Below the pieces are notes generated by a model. It did no database searches, was not told the origin of the DNA, and worked only from the letters and a program-made list of their open reading frames with translations. A stretch of DNA of 7,348 nt from Candidatus Harrisonbacteria bacterium (GTDB lineage: Bacteria > Patescibacteriota > Minisyncoccia > UBA6257 > 1-14-0-10-44-23): contig JAHFLG010000051.1 in assembly GCA_023244975.1 (NCBI GenBank), positions 1-7,348 of the forward strand. Reading direction: 5' to 3'. Positions 1 through 5,840 of the stretch are shown one piece after another (the stretch's first letter is position 1; each line of letters opens with the position of its first letter). A program made the translations under genes and the position numbers.

Positions 1-241
1 TCCAGCTTTCCGGTTCATCGTCGCCTACCAGGATTTCATCTGCAATGCGCTCTTCCTTGAGCATGGCCAAGCGAGTGGCAGTGTTGTGATGTGTGACCGA
101 GCCTTTAAGCGCCCTGACTACATCGTCAGAGGCTATAACAATAATAAGATGCGTGCCGAGCTCCTTGGCCTGGCGGAGCATATTCCGGTGACCTTCATGA
201 ATGCCGTCAAACGTGCCGAAGACCAAAACTTTCTTTTTCAT
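1..241 (-). CDS. cytidylyltransferase-family nucleotidyltransferase, 3' part cut by window edge
   Basis: The first 80 residues of a protein are present; the remainder lies beyond position 1. The N-terminus reads MKKKVLVFGTFDGIHEGH, where the HxGH nucleotide-binding motif (His15 to His18) follows a hydrophobic strand and a GTFD turn. This is the HIGH-superfamily layout of cytidylyltransferase-like enzymes such as glycerol-3-phosphate cytidylyltransferase (TagD), archaeal-type FAD synthase (RibL) and CTP-dependent phospholipid or sugar-activating enzymes. They transfer a nucleotide from CTP or ATP to a phosphorylated substrate and release pyrophosphate. Residues 31-37 (HLIIVIA) form the next Rossmann strand. 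The substrate cannot be assigned because the discriminating C-terminal half is missing. ATG at 241 is 8 bases after the lysS stop, so co-transcription is likely. The bases just upstream (TCCTACC) are not a Shine-Dalgarno sequence. Family is secure; specific function is unknown. Confidence 0.8.
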   Translation of the reverse strand, partial: MKKKVLVFGTFDGIHEGHRNMLRQAKELGTHLIIVIASDDVVRALKGSVTHHNTATRLAMLKEERIADEILVGDDEPESW

Positions 242-249
242 GGTAGGAA

Positions 250-1683
250 TTATTTCTTTGACCGCAGAATCGGGAAGAAGACGGTTTCGCGAATTGGCTT
301 GTCGAGGAGGACTGCAAAGAGCCGCTCAGATACGCCAAATCCCGCAGCGGGTGGCATGCCGTATTCCAAGGCCTCAACAAAATCTTCGTTCATCATCTGA
401 GCCTCGTTGTCACCAGCCGCGCGCAGCTTCATTTGCTCTTCAAAGCGTTTGCGCTGGTCAACCGGGTCGTTGAGTTCAGAGAATCCTTTGCCGAGCTCAG
501 TACCTCCGGCAACTATCTGGACGCGGGCAACTTTATTTGATCCAGGAGTTAGGCGTTTAGCCAGTGGCTCTATCTCAACCGGAGGATTAATCAAAAATGT
601 CGGCTGGACGAGCGTGTGGCGGATTTTTTTGAAGATCAAATCAATAAGCCGTCCCTTGCCCGGGTGCTTTTCCGGATCGAGATTGTGAGTCTTGGCATAA
701 TGGGCTAGTTCAGTATCGGTAACGACATTTAGATCAAGCCCGGTGTGTTCTTTAAATACCGTAAAGTAGTCAACGCGCTGCCACTTTTTGCCCCAGTCGA
801 TGGTTTGGCCGTCGCGGACCGTTTTTAGTTTTCCGGTGGTCGCTTTAACCAGCCGCTTATAGAGTTTTTCCAAAAACTTCATGAGTCCTTCGTAATCTTG
901 ATAAGCCCAGTAGAATTCAAGCTGAGTGTAGTCTTGTAGATGCTCGGCATCGATGCCTTCGTTGCGGAAGATGCGGCCGATTTCAAATACTTTTTCAAAT
1001 CCGCCGACTAATAGTTTTTTAAGCGGCAGTTCAAGAGAGATACGAAGATACATATCGATATCCAGAGCCTTGTGGTGCGTGATAAATGGCTCGGCATCAG
1101 CTCCTCCGGGAATCAGCTCAAGAGCCGGTGTTTCTACCTCCAAAAAGCCGATTTCAATGAGCTCCTGCCGGAAGGTATTCCAAAAACGAGTTTTCTGCAT
1201 GAACATTTCACGCACCTCTGGCTTAATCAAAAGTTCGAGGTAGCGTTGGCGGAGCCGCGTTTCTACATTTTCCACGCCGTACCATTCTGACGGGATTGGG
1301 CGAAGCGATTTGGTGACCATGGAGACGTCGGTGGCGTCGATACTGCGTTCGCCTTTTTTAGTTACAAACTCTTTGCCAGTCGCGCTGATAAAATCTCCGA
1401 TATCAATAGCGGAGCGGATCAGGTCAAACTGTTTGGCATTATCTTTGCGAAAGACTATCTGGACTCCGCCGCTGGCATCTTTAATATCAAGAAAGCAGAC
1501 TCCTCCCTGTCCGCGAATAGCAAAAATCCGGCCAACAGCAGTTGCCTTTGCGCCAAGTTTCCACTTCTCTAAAATTTCAGCAATCGTGACAGTGCGCTTT
1601 ACGGTGGCCGGATATGGATCAAGGCCAGCATCTTCAAGCCTGATGCGTTTTTTAAGCCGCTCTGCGATAAGGTCATCCAGCAT
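250..1683 (-). CDS. lysS: lysine--tRNA ligase, class II
   Basis: This enzyme charges tRNA-Lys with lysine using ATP in the cytoplasm. Its 477 residues are slightly short for bacterial class II LysRS (about 490-505). An N-terminal OB-fold anticodon-binding domain spans roughly residues 47-125. The class II catalytic domain follows, with the motif 1 region near 180-200 (FLEVETPALELIPGGADAEPF region), motif 2 at 239-257 (FRNEGIDAEHLQDYTQLEF) and motif 3 at 448-471 (GFGVSERL...ETVFFP). The usual motif 2 continuation (THNPEFTTMEFY type) is replaced by EHLQDYTQLEFY, and motif 3 carries Glu-Arg where most LysRS have Asp-Arg. The class-defining Arg residues in both motifs remain. These deviations fit a divergent CPR-type LysRS, which is my inference. 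ATG at 1683 is preceded by an extended -10 exactly 6 bases upstream, so the mRNA may be leaderless. greA lies 19 bases upstream; greA-lysS proximity is also known in Firmicutes. Confidence 0.93.
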   Translation of the reverse strand: MLDDLIAERLKKRIRLEDAGLDPYPATVKRTVTIAEILEKWKLGAKATAVGRIFAIRGQGGVCFLDIKDASGGVQIVFRKDNAKQFDLIRSAIDIGDFISATGKEFVTKKGERSIDATDVSMVTKSLRPIPSEWYGVENVETRLRQRYLELLIKPEVREMFMQKTRFWNTFRQELIEIGFLEVETPALELIPGGADAEPFITHHKALDIDMYLRISLELPLKKLLVGGFEKVFEIGRIFRNEGIDAEHLQDYTQLEFYWAYQDYEGLMKFLEKLYKRLVKATTGKLKTVRDGQTIDWGKKWQRVDYFTVFKEHTGLDLNVVTDTELAHYAKTHNLDPEKHPGKGRLIDLIFKKIRHTLVQPTFLINPPVEIEPLAKRLTPGSNKVARVQIVAGGTELGKGFSELNDPVDQRKRFEEQMKLRAAGDNEAQMMNEDFVEALEYGMPPAAGFGVSERLFAVLLDKPIRETVFFPILRSKK

Positions 1684-1698
1684 ACCTATAGTATACCA
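1684..1698 (-). promoter_or_regulatory. predicted extended -10 promoter of lysS, leaderless
   Basis: On the minus strand the bases read TGG TATACT ATAGGT and then ATG. This gives an extended -10 (TGN plus TATACT, 5 of 6 to TATAAT) followed by exactly six bases before the start codon. A sigma70 start normally falls about 7 bases after the hexamer, which is the A of the lysS ATG at 1683. No -35-like hexamer is evident 17 bases upstream, as is usual for extended -10 promoters. The element occupies most of the 19-bp gap after greA, so lysS can be transcribed independently of greA. Confidence 0.6.
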
Positions 1699-1702
1699 GA
1701 CT

Positions 1703-2158
1703 TTATTCTATATTCTTTATCTTGTAGCTCACCTCGCCTCCCGGAGTCTTGATAGCCAGAACATCGCCAAGCTTCTTGCCCAGAAATGCCTTGCCAAGCG
1801 GAGATTCGTTTGATATAAAACCCTCTTCGGGCTTTGCTTCGTCAGCTCCGACAATAGTGTAGCGATAGGTTTTTCCGGCCTTATCAACTTCAAACGAAGT
1901 GCCTATTTGGACAGCCTTGGTGCCGTGGGTTGGCTTAATAAGCGAGGCGTTTTTGATTGTCTCTTCGAGCTCTAAAATATGGCTCTCAACAAACTGTTGC
2001 TCGTCTCGGGCTTCCATGTATTCGGAGTTTTCCGAAAGATCACCAAGTTCTTTTGCCCGCTTAAGGCGGTCTGCAACTTCAAGACGTCGGACGGTTTTAA
2101 ACTGTTCGAGCTCGGCTTTCAATTCTTCTAATTTTTTCGCGGTGAGATAGTGCTCCAT
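1703..2158 (-). CDS. greA: transcription elongation factor GreA
   Basis: GreA enters the secondary channel of RNA polymerase and stimulates cleavage of backtracked transcripts. The 151-residue length is close to the family norm of about 158. Residues 1 to about 75 form the antiparallel coiled coil. Its tip reads GDLSENSEY (39-47), with Asp40 and Glu43 corresponding to the catalytic acidic pair of Escherichia coli GreA (GDLKENAEY). The C-terminal FKBP-like domain spans about 80-151 and contains the family signature SNESPLGKAFLGKKLGDV. GreB is less likely because the tip and C-terminal signature follow GreA closely. The gene lies between the glycosyltransferase (59 bp upstream) and lysS (19 bp downstream) on the same strand. 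No Shine-Dalgarno sequence is convincing; the leader ends GGGGTATTTAAAAAA before ATG. GGGG is 11 bases away and lies in a hairpin arm, and TATTTA five bases before ATG could instead be a -10. Confidence 0.95.
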   Translation of the reverse strand: MEHYLTAKKLEELKAELEQFKTVRRLEVADRLKRAKELGDLSENSEYMEARDEQQFVESHILELEETIKNASLIKPTHGTKAVQIGTSFEVDKAGKTYRYTIVGADEAKPEEGFISNESPLGKAFLGKKLGDVLAIKTPGGEVSYKIKNIE

Positions 2159-2168
2159 TTTTTTAAAT

Positions 2169-2189
2169 ACCCCAGTATTAAAACGGGGT
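2169..2189 (-). other. hairpin in the glycosyltransferase-greA gap
   Basis: In the 59-bp gap, the minus strand carries ACCCC at 2189-2185 and GGGGT at 2173-2169. The pairing extends by GT/AC across one bulged base, enclosing a short AT-rich loop. The A-rich run beside the greA start is on the wrong side to be a U-tract of a classical terminator for minus-strand transcripts. It could be a weak terminator, an attenuator, or a structure sequestering the only GGGG near the greA start. The function is not determinable from sequence. Two copies of TCCTTTG separated by five bases lie just upstream. Confidence 0.4.
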
Positions 2190-2217
2190 TGGTCAAAGGA
2201 TACTACAAAGGAGTTAT

Positions 2218-2940
2218 TTACGCAAGCTTTTTACGGGTTTTGCGGAGCCACACCTTGAGATACTCAATCAAAATATTACCATATGAACGAGCGGTACGAT
2301 GCGTTCCGGAGTCATATGACCAAAAAATAGGAACTTCCCGAATTTTAAGCCCCAGTGTCTGCGCCAGCATTAACACCTCAGTGTCGAGTGCCCAACCGGT
2401 GTTTTGTGCGATGGAAAATAATTTATCAGTGGCAGTAGCAGAAAAGCATTTAAAGCCGCAATCCGTATCTTCTATATTTTTGACAATGAATGATTTAATG
2501 AAAAATCGCCCGATACGGCTCCAAAAGCGCCGACCGGCAGGAGCCGGTGGGTCAATTTGCCCGCCCATAATAAATCTCGAACCGATGATAACATCATAGT
2601 CTTTGAGATGCGGTAGCATTTTTTCAAACTCGATGATTGGCGCAGAGTTGTCGGCGTCCATAACCAATCGCCAGTTTCCTTTCGCTGCAAGCATACCGGT
2701 TTTGACCGCGAGTCCGCGACCCTGGTTTTCCTGCAGCGGAATTATTCTCAGATGCTTAATGATGTTTTCGAAGCGTTTAAGAATTTCCAGTGTATTGTCA
2801 TTGCCGGGGCTGACAACCACCGTGATGTCGTAGGAAAATTCCTGCTTGCTCAGATGACGATCAATATCAATAAGGGTCAGCGGCAGGCGCCGAGCTTCAT
2901 TATATGCGGGTATGACAACTGATAAAAACGGACGAGTCAT
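2218..2940 (-). CDS. family 2 glycosyltransferase, polyprenyl/dolichyl-phosphate glucosyltransferase-like
   Basis: The 240-residue protein has the GT-A fold landmarks of the ALG5/DPM-like branch of GT2, which transfers a sugar from a nucleotide donor to a polyprenyl phosphate at the membrane. Visible motifs are SVVIPAYNEARRLP (7-20), NQGRGLAVKTG (72-82), the metal-binding DXD (Asp95-Ala-Asp97, in VMDADNSAP), GSR (120-122), DTDCGFKCF (158-166) and WALDTEVL (183-190). There is no obvious transmembrane helix; the basic tail WLRKTRKKLA (231-240) could sit on the membrane surface. At 41-50, where GT2 enzymes usually have VVDDGSxDxT, this one has VVVSPGNDNT, so the Asp pair that contacts the donor base is missing. 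Donor and acceptor are unknown, and a role in cell-surface glycan or glycoprotein assembly is inference. It lies 19 bases downstream of map but has its own extended -10 before the ATG. Confidence 0.85.
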   Translation of the reverse strand: MTRPFLSVVIPAYNEARRLPLTLIDIDRHLSKQEFSYDITVVVSPGNDNTLEILKRFENIIKHLRIIPLQENQGRGLAVKTGMLAAKGNWRLVMDADNSAPIIEFEKMLPHLKDYDVIIGSRFIMGGQIDPPAPAGRRFWSRIGRFFIKSFIVKNIEDTDCGFKCFSATATDKLFSIAQNTGWALDTEVLMLAQTLGLKIREVPIFWSYDSGTHRTARSYGNILIEYLKVWLRKTRKKLA

Positions 2941-2955
2941 GATTTCAGTATATCA
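2941..2955 (-). promoter_or_regulatory. predicted extended -10 promoter of the glycosyltransferase gene, leaderless
   Basis: The minus strand reads TGA TATACT GAAATC and then ATG. The extended -10 and six-base spacing match the lysS element, and the hexamer TATACT is identical. The predicted transcription start is the A of the start codon at 2940. The element sits within the 19-bp gap after the map stop codon, so the gene can be expressed separately from adk-map. No Shine-Dalgarno sequence is present. Confidence 0.6.
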
Positions 2956-2959
2956 CTAA

Positions 2960-3715
2960 TTATGTCAGGATGCGCGGGCCTTTTTCGGTGATGACAATAG
3001 TTTTTTCAAAGTGCGCAGCAATAGATCCGTCCGCGGTGGCATAGCTATCATCGTGAAGCTGCTCAACGCGACTGGTGCCAATGGCGACCATTGGTTCAAT
3101 GGCTATAGTCATGCCGGCCTGGAGCATAATGCCGGTGCCGCGCTCTCCTTCATTGTAAACAGTTGGTTCTTCGTGCAGCCGGGTTCCTACGCCGTGGCCG
3201 GTGAGCCCGCGGACGACTTTAAATCCATTTTTGCGGACATGAATGCCGATGGCACTGCCGATGTGGCCGACGGTGTTGCCCGGTCTGGCTGCTTTGATGC
3301 CGAGCTCCAAAGCTTCGCGGGTTACCGCAATGAGTTTGCGGATCTGGGGGCTGATGCGGCCGACGCCAACGGTAAACGCCGCATCGGCATAGTAGCCCTG
3401 ATAACGCACGCCGCAGTCGATAGAAATAACATCGCCACTTTTTATTTTTCGCGCGACCGGCACGCCATGGACGACGATGTCGTTGGGTGATGCGCAGATA
3501 GTGGATGGATACGGCCGTGCCGCGCCCTCGGGGCGATAGTTTAAAAATGCCGGCTCGCCACCGTTTTCTTCAATAATTCGTTTTGCTAAACGGTCAAGCG
3601 CGGTGAGGGTTACTCCTTCTTTTGTTTCCTCTCGCAGAATGTCAATCGTTTTTTTGAGGATCTTGCCCGCGATTTCAATCTTTCCGATCTCTTCAGCTGT
3701 TTTAACTAACGCCAT
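2960..3715 (-). CDS. map: methionine aminopeptidase, type I
   Basis: This cytoplasmic metalloprotease removes the initiator methionine from nascent proteins with a small second residue. At 251 residues it matches compact type I bacterial enzymes and lacks the roughly 60-residue insertion of type II. All five metal ligands are visible: Asp100 (ISIDCG), Asp111 (YYADAAF), His174 (LTGHGVG), Glu207 (IAIEPMV) and Glu237 (AHFEKTI). The catalytic-pocket histidines His83 (VVHGVP) and His181 (LHEEP) are also present. Each is offset by two to four residues from the Escherichia coli enzyme. ATG at 3715 lies two bases after the adk stop codon, so the two genes are almost certainly cotranscribed and probably translationally coupled. 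adk-map adjacency is also classical in the bacterial secY-adk-map-infA cluster, although secY and infA are absent here. Confidence 0.96.
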   Translation of the reverse strand: MALVKTAEEIGKIEIAGKILKKTIDILREETKEGVTLTALDRLAKRIIEENGGEPAFLNYRPEGAARPYPSTICASPNDIVVHGVPVARKIKSGDVISIDCGVRYQGYYADAAFTVGVGRISPQIRKLIAVTREALELGIKAARPGNTVGHIGSAIGIHVRKNGFKVVRGLTGHGVGTRLHEEPTVYNEGERGTGIMLQAGMTIAIEPMVAIGTSRVEQLHDDSYATADGSIAAHFEKTIVITEKGPRILT

Positions 3716-3717
3716 AT

Positions 3718-4398
3718 CTAGAATCCAAGCGCTTTTTTGATGTTCGCGAAAATTTCGGGCGGAGCGGGTTCGGCGTTTATCTCGGTGATGGTGATGCCTT
3801 GGCTGCGGAGCGCCTCAACAATGGGCATGGTTCGCGTCATGTACTCGTTGTAACGGACTTTATACTTCTCCGGATCGTCATCTTTCCGAATTTTTAGCTC
3901 GCCCATGCAGTTTGGGCAGACGGTGACCGGGGCGTCGCCAAGCACCGGATTGGTGCAGACGGTGCAGGTACGGCGGATTTTGTTGCGGGCAGCCGCGATT
4001 TCGGGAGCGATCTTCATAAAGAAAAAGTGCAAGTTTTCTTTACCATAAGATTTTTCCAGCGTCGCAATGAGCCCAAGAGTCTTTTTATCTCCAAACGCTT
4101 CGTACATGGTGCGCGGGCTGCCGCTGTATACGATACTCTTCCCTGATTTCGCGATCTTTTTAGCTTCTTTTTTAAAAATGCCGAGCACCCAGCTTGGGGT
4201 ATTCAGTATGCCGGCTTCGTTGAGTTTGCGTTCGCGCTGAATAAGTTTTTCGTTTTGACGGCTCGGGTCGTTTAAAATCGATCGCAATTCTTTGCCACTG
4301 TCAAAATGATAAAAGCCCTTCGTCCATTCCAAGAGATTTGCTTGAGTTCCCTTGCCGGAACCGGGAGTGCCGAAGATCATGACTGCTTGTTTGTGCAT
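3718..4398 (-). CDS. adk: adenylate kinase with a four-cysteine zinc LID
   Basis: Adenylate kinase interconverts ATP + AMP and 2 ADP in the cytoplasm. The 226-residue protein has the P-loop GTPGSGKGT at 10-18, HFDSGKELR at 31-39 in place of the usual HISTGDMLR AMP-site segment, and GSPRT at 93-97 where most enzymes have GFPRT. A compact LID carries Cys145, Cys148, Cys161 and Cys164 (CTVC...CPNC), the zinc-binding arrangement seen in many Gram-positive and CPR kinases. KDDDPEKYKVRY (172-183) matches the conserved RxDDxPExxxxR region. The altered AMP-site residues leave some doubt about the preferred monophosphate, but a purely non-adenylate role is less likely. ATG at 4398 is preceded by an extended -10 with six-base spacing. 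map starts two bases after its stop. The gene is divergent from the flavoprotein gene, with 29 bases between start codons. Confidence 0.92.
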   Translation of the reverse strand: MHKQAVMIFGTPGSGKGTQANLLEWTKGFYHFDSGKELRSILNDPSRQNEKLIQRERKLNEAGILNTPSWVLGIFKKEAKKIAKSGKSIVYSGSPRTMYEAFGDKKTLGLIATLEKSYGKENLHFFFMKIAPEIAAARNKIRRTCTVCTNPVLGDAPVTVCPNCMGELKIRKDDDPEKYKVRYNEYMTRTMPIVEALRSQGITITEINAEPAPPEIFANIKKALGF

Positions 4399-4413
4399 TG
4401 TGCTATTTTAGCA
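4399..4413 (-). promoter_or_regulatory. predicted extended -10 promoter of adk-map, leaderless
   Basis: The minus strand reads TGC TAAAAT AGCACA and then ATG. This is an extended -10 (TAAAAT, 5 of 6 to consensus) with exactly six bases before the start codon, the same geometry as at lysS and the glycosyltransferase gene. The predicted start of transcription is the adk ATG itself. The TGCTAAAAT word is one half of the perfect inverted repeat TGCTA-TTT-TAGCA at 4401-4413. Confidence 0.6.
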
Positions 4414-4427
4414 TAAAATTTAGCAAT
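4401..4427 (+). promoter_or_regulatory. candidate promoter of the NADH dehydrogenase-like gene, sharing bases with the adk promoter
   Basis: The same inverted repeat read on the plus strand gives TGC TATTTT (4401-4409), an extended -10-like word that would start transcription near 4416, 12 bases before the ATG at 4428. A second hexamer, TAAAAT (4414-4419), would start transcription about two bases before that ATG. Either gives a very short or absent leader, and no Shine-Dalgarno sequence is present. Which hexamer is used is uncertain. Confidence 0.45.
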
Positions 4428-5714
4428 ATGCCAGAGGGTTCACGTAAAACCATTGTTATCTTAGGCGCCGGATTTGGAGGACTTCACTGCGCGCGCGGCG
4501 TTGCCAAGGAGGTCAAAAAGCATGGTTTAACCGACCGCTATCGGGTACTGCTCATTGACCAAAACGACTATCATACCTATACCCCGACACTGTACGAAGT
4601 CGCAACCACCTCCGAAGAGACCGCAAACCAGCTTGAACTAAAAAAGATTGTTACATTTCCAATCAAAGAAGGCATTGGCTCGCTGCCTATTGATTTTGTA
4701 AAAACTAAAATTATTGAGATTGATGTGATGAATGGCGATATTCATACCGAAACCGGTACGGTTATCGGATTTGATTACTTAGTCCTCGCGCTTGGCTCAC
4801 AGACCAATTATTTCAATATTCCCGGTCTCGAAGAGTATTCTCTTCCCATGAAATCATTTTTAGACGCGCTCCATATTCGAGAACAGCTTTTGCTGACGGC
4901 TGATGAGGAGGAAACAAGTAGGCTTGAAATTGTTATCGGTGGAGGTGGTTCAACCGGTGTTGAAGTGGCGGGTGAAGTCAAGCTCTGGCTCAGTCATCTG
5001 AAACGTCGCGATGTGGGTATTAGTATTGTTGAGGGTAGTTTATCCGTGCTTTCACCGTTTGGTAAAGCAATTGTACTTAAGGCGCAGAAGCGACTTGAAA
5101 AACTGGGAGTAGCCGTGTGGGTCAATGAGCGAATTGCCTCGGTGGCTTCCGGAAAAGTTATCCTCGCCAGCGGCAAGGAGCTTCCTTACGATGTACTTAT
5201 TTGGACCGGAGGCGTGAAACCAAATCAGCTGATGTCTACACTGCATATGAAGACCGATCCGAGCGGTAGCCGCGTCATCGCGACCGAGGGTATGACCTGT
5301 CTGCCCGAGCGCGATGATCTGAAATTCTACGGCTCAATTTACGCGCTTGGCGACGGGGTCTGTTTTATTGATCCTGCGACCGACAAACCAATTCCGGGTG
5401 TGGCTCGTGCAGCCATTAGTCAGGCCAATATTGTCAGCAACAATCTTATTCAGGAGATTCTTGCTGCTGAAAAAATGGTTGCGGTTCCGAACATTCAGAA
5501 ATATAAACCCATGAATTATCCGTATGTTATCCCAATCGGCGGAAAGTACGCGATTGCCAAGATTGGTCCACTCATTATGACGGGTTTTCCCGCATGGCTG
5601 TTTAAAGGCTTTATCGAGCTTTATTATCTTTCCTCGGTGTTGCCGCTACACAAGGCGCTGAAGACCTGGATTAAGGGCTTCTTTATGTTCATCAAGAACG
5701 ACCGGCTTGGGTAG
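4428..5714 (+). CDS. type II NADH dehydrogenase-like FAD-dependent oxidoreductase
   Basis: The 428-residue flavoprotein has the two-dinucleotide-binding-domain architecture of NDH-2 enzymes, which oxidise NADH and reduce a quinone without pumping protons. The FAD-binding GxGxxG is GAGFGG at 13-18, and the NAD(P)H-binding glycine motif is GGGGSTG at 171-177. The second FAD contact, ALGDG, has Asp309. The following segment VARAAISQ resembles, but does not exactly match, the AQxxxQ quinone-site motif of NDH-2. The hydrophobic C-terminus (about 380-428, with PAWLFKGFIELYYL) fits a peripheral membrane anchor. There is no CxxC, so a thioredoxin-reductase-like role is unlikely. An in-frame ATG at 4398 exists, but it overlaps the adk start and the promoter and adds ten non-conserved residues, so 4428 is preferred. 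NADH:quinone reductase is the best call; an NADH oxidase or related reductase remains possible. Confidence 0.85.
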   Translation: MPEGSRKTIVILGAGFGGLHCARGVAKEVKKHGLTDRYRVLLIDQNDYHTYTPTLYEVATTSEETANQLELKKIVTFPIKEGIGSLPIDFVKTKIIEIDVMNGDIHTETGTVIGFDYLVLALGSQTNYFNIPGLEEYSLPMKSFLDALHIREQLLLTADEEETSRLEIVIGGGGSTGVEVAGEVKLWLSHLKRRDVGISIVEGSLSVLSPFGKAIVLKAQKRLEKLGVAVWVNERIASVASGKVILASGKELPYDVLIWTGGVKPNQLMSTLHMKTDPSGSRVIATEGMTCLPERDDLKFYGSIYALGDGVCFIDPATDKPIPGVARAAISQANIVSNNLIQEILAAEKMVAVPNIQKYKPMNYPYVIPIGGKYAIAKIGPLIMTGFPAWLFKGFIELYYLSSVLPLHKALKTWIKGFFMFIKNDRLG

Positions 5715-5831
5715 CCACGGAACATTTGCAATCCCTGCGGGTACCAGAATGGTTCGTCGGCTGACGAACCTTCTTCCCGCTCGCGCCGCCGCGCTGTGCG
5801 ATGTACCCTCGGGACAGCAAATGTTCCGTGG
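5715..5831. repeat. 117-bp imperfect palindrome with internal hairpins, in a convergent gap
   Basis: The outer arms CCACGGAACATTTGC (5715-5729) and its exact complement (5817-5831) form 15 perfect base pairs. Pairing continues inward with TCCC/GGGA (5732-5735 with 5811-5814) and GGGTAC/GTACCC (5739-5744 with 5803-5808), separated by small internal loops. Inside are two hairpins. One is GGTTCGTC-GGCT-GACGAACC (5751-5770), extended by AGAA/TTCT across one bulged T. The other is a GC-rich hairpin near 5782-5794. The whole folds into a T-shaped or cruciform structure. It begins on the base after the flavoprotein stop and ends 9 bases before the PheRS stop, filling the gap. No U-tract marks it as a standard terminator. 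It could be a bidirectional terminator, a structured RNA, or a miniature inverted-repeat element; no flanking target duplication is visible. Confidence 0.75.
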
Positions 5832-5840
5832 TTGTGCCTT

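Noticed and set aside
1310..1813. 167-residue plus-strand ORF across the lysS start
   Set aside because: It runs antisense through lysS into greA and encodes a Ser/Arg-rich low-complexity product typical of shadow frames.
2188..2200. TTGACC as a -35 box for greA
   Set aside because: No acceptable -10 lies 16-18 bases downstream; TAATAC is only 10 bases away and TATTTA is 21.
2150..2599. 149-residue plus-strand ORF opposite the glycosyltransferase gene
   Set aside because: It is antisense to the conserved DTDCGFK and WALDTE motifs and has no start signal.
3011..3490. 159-residue plus-strand ORF opposite map
   Set aside because: It is antisense to conserved map codons, has no ribosome-binding or promoter signal, and its composition is explained by the map reading frame.
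4398..4427. Longer flavoprotein start at 4398
   Set aside because: It would overlap the adk start codon and the shared promoter element, and it adds ten residues before the conserved nucleotide-binding N-terminus.
5715..5831. Palindrome as an integron attC site
   Set aside because: The outer arms end in AAC and GTT, but the neighbouring bases do not fit RYYYAAC and GTTRRRY (GTTCCGT on the right), and no cassette or integrase is present.
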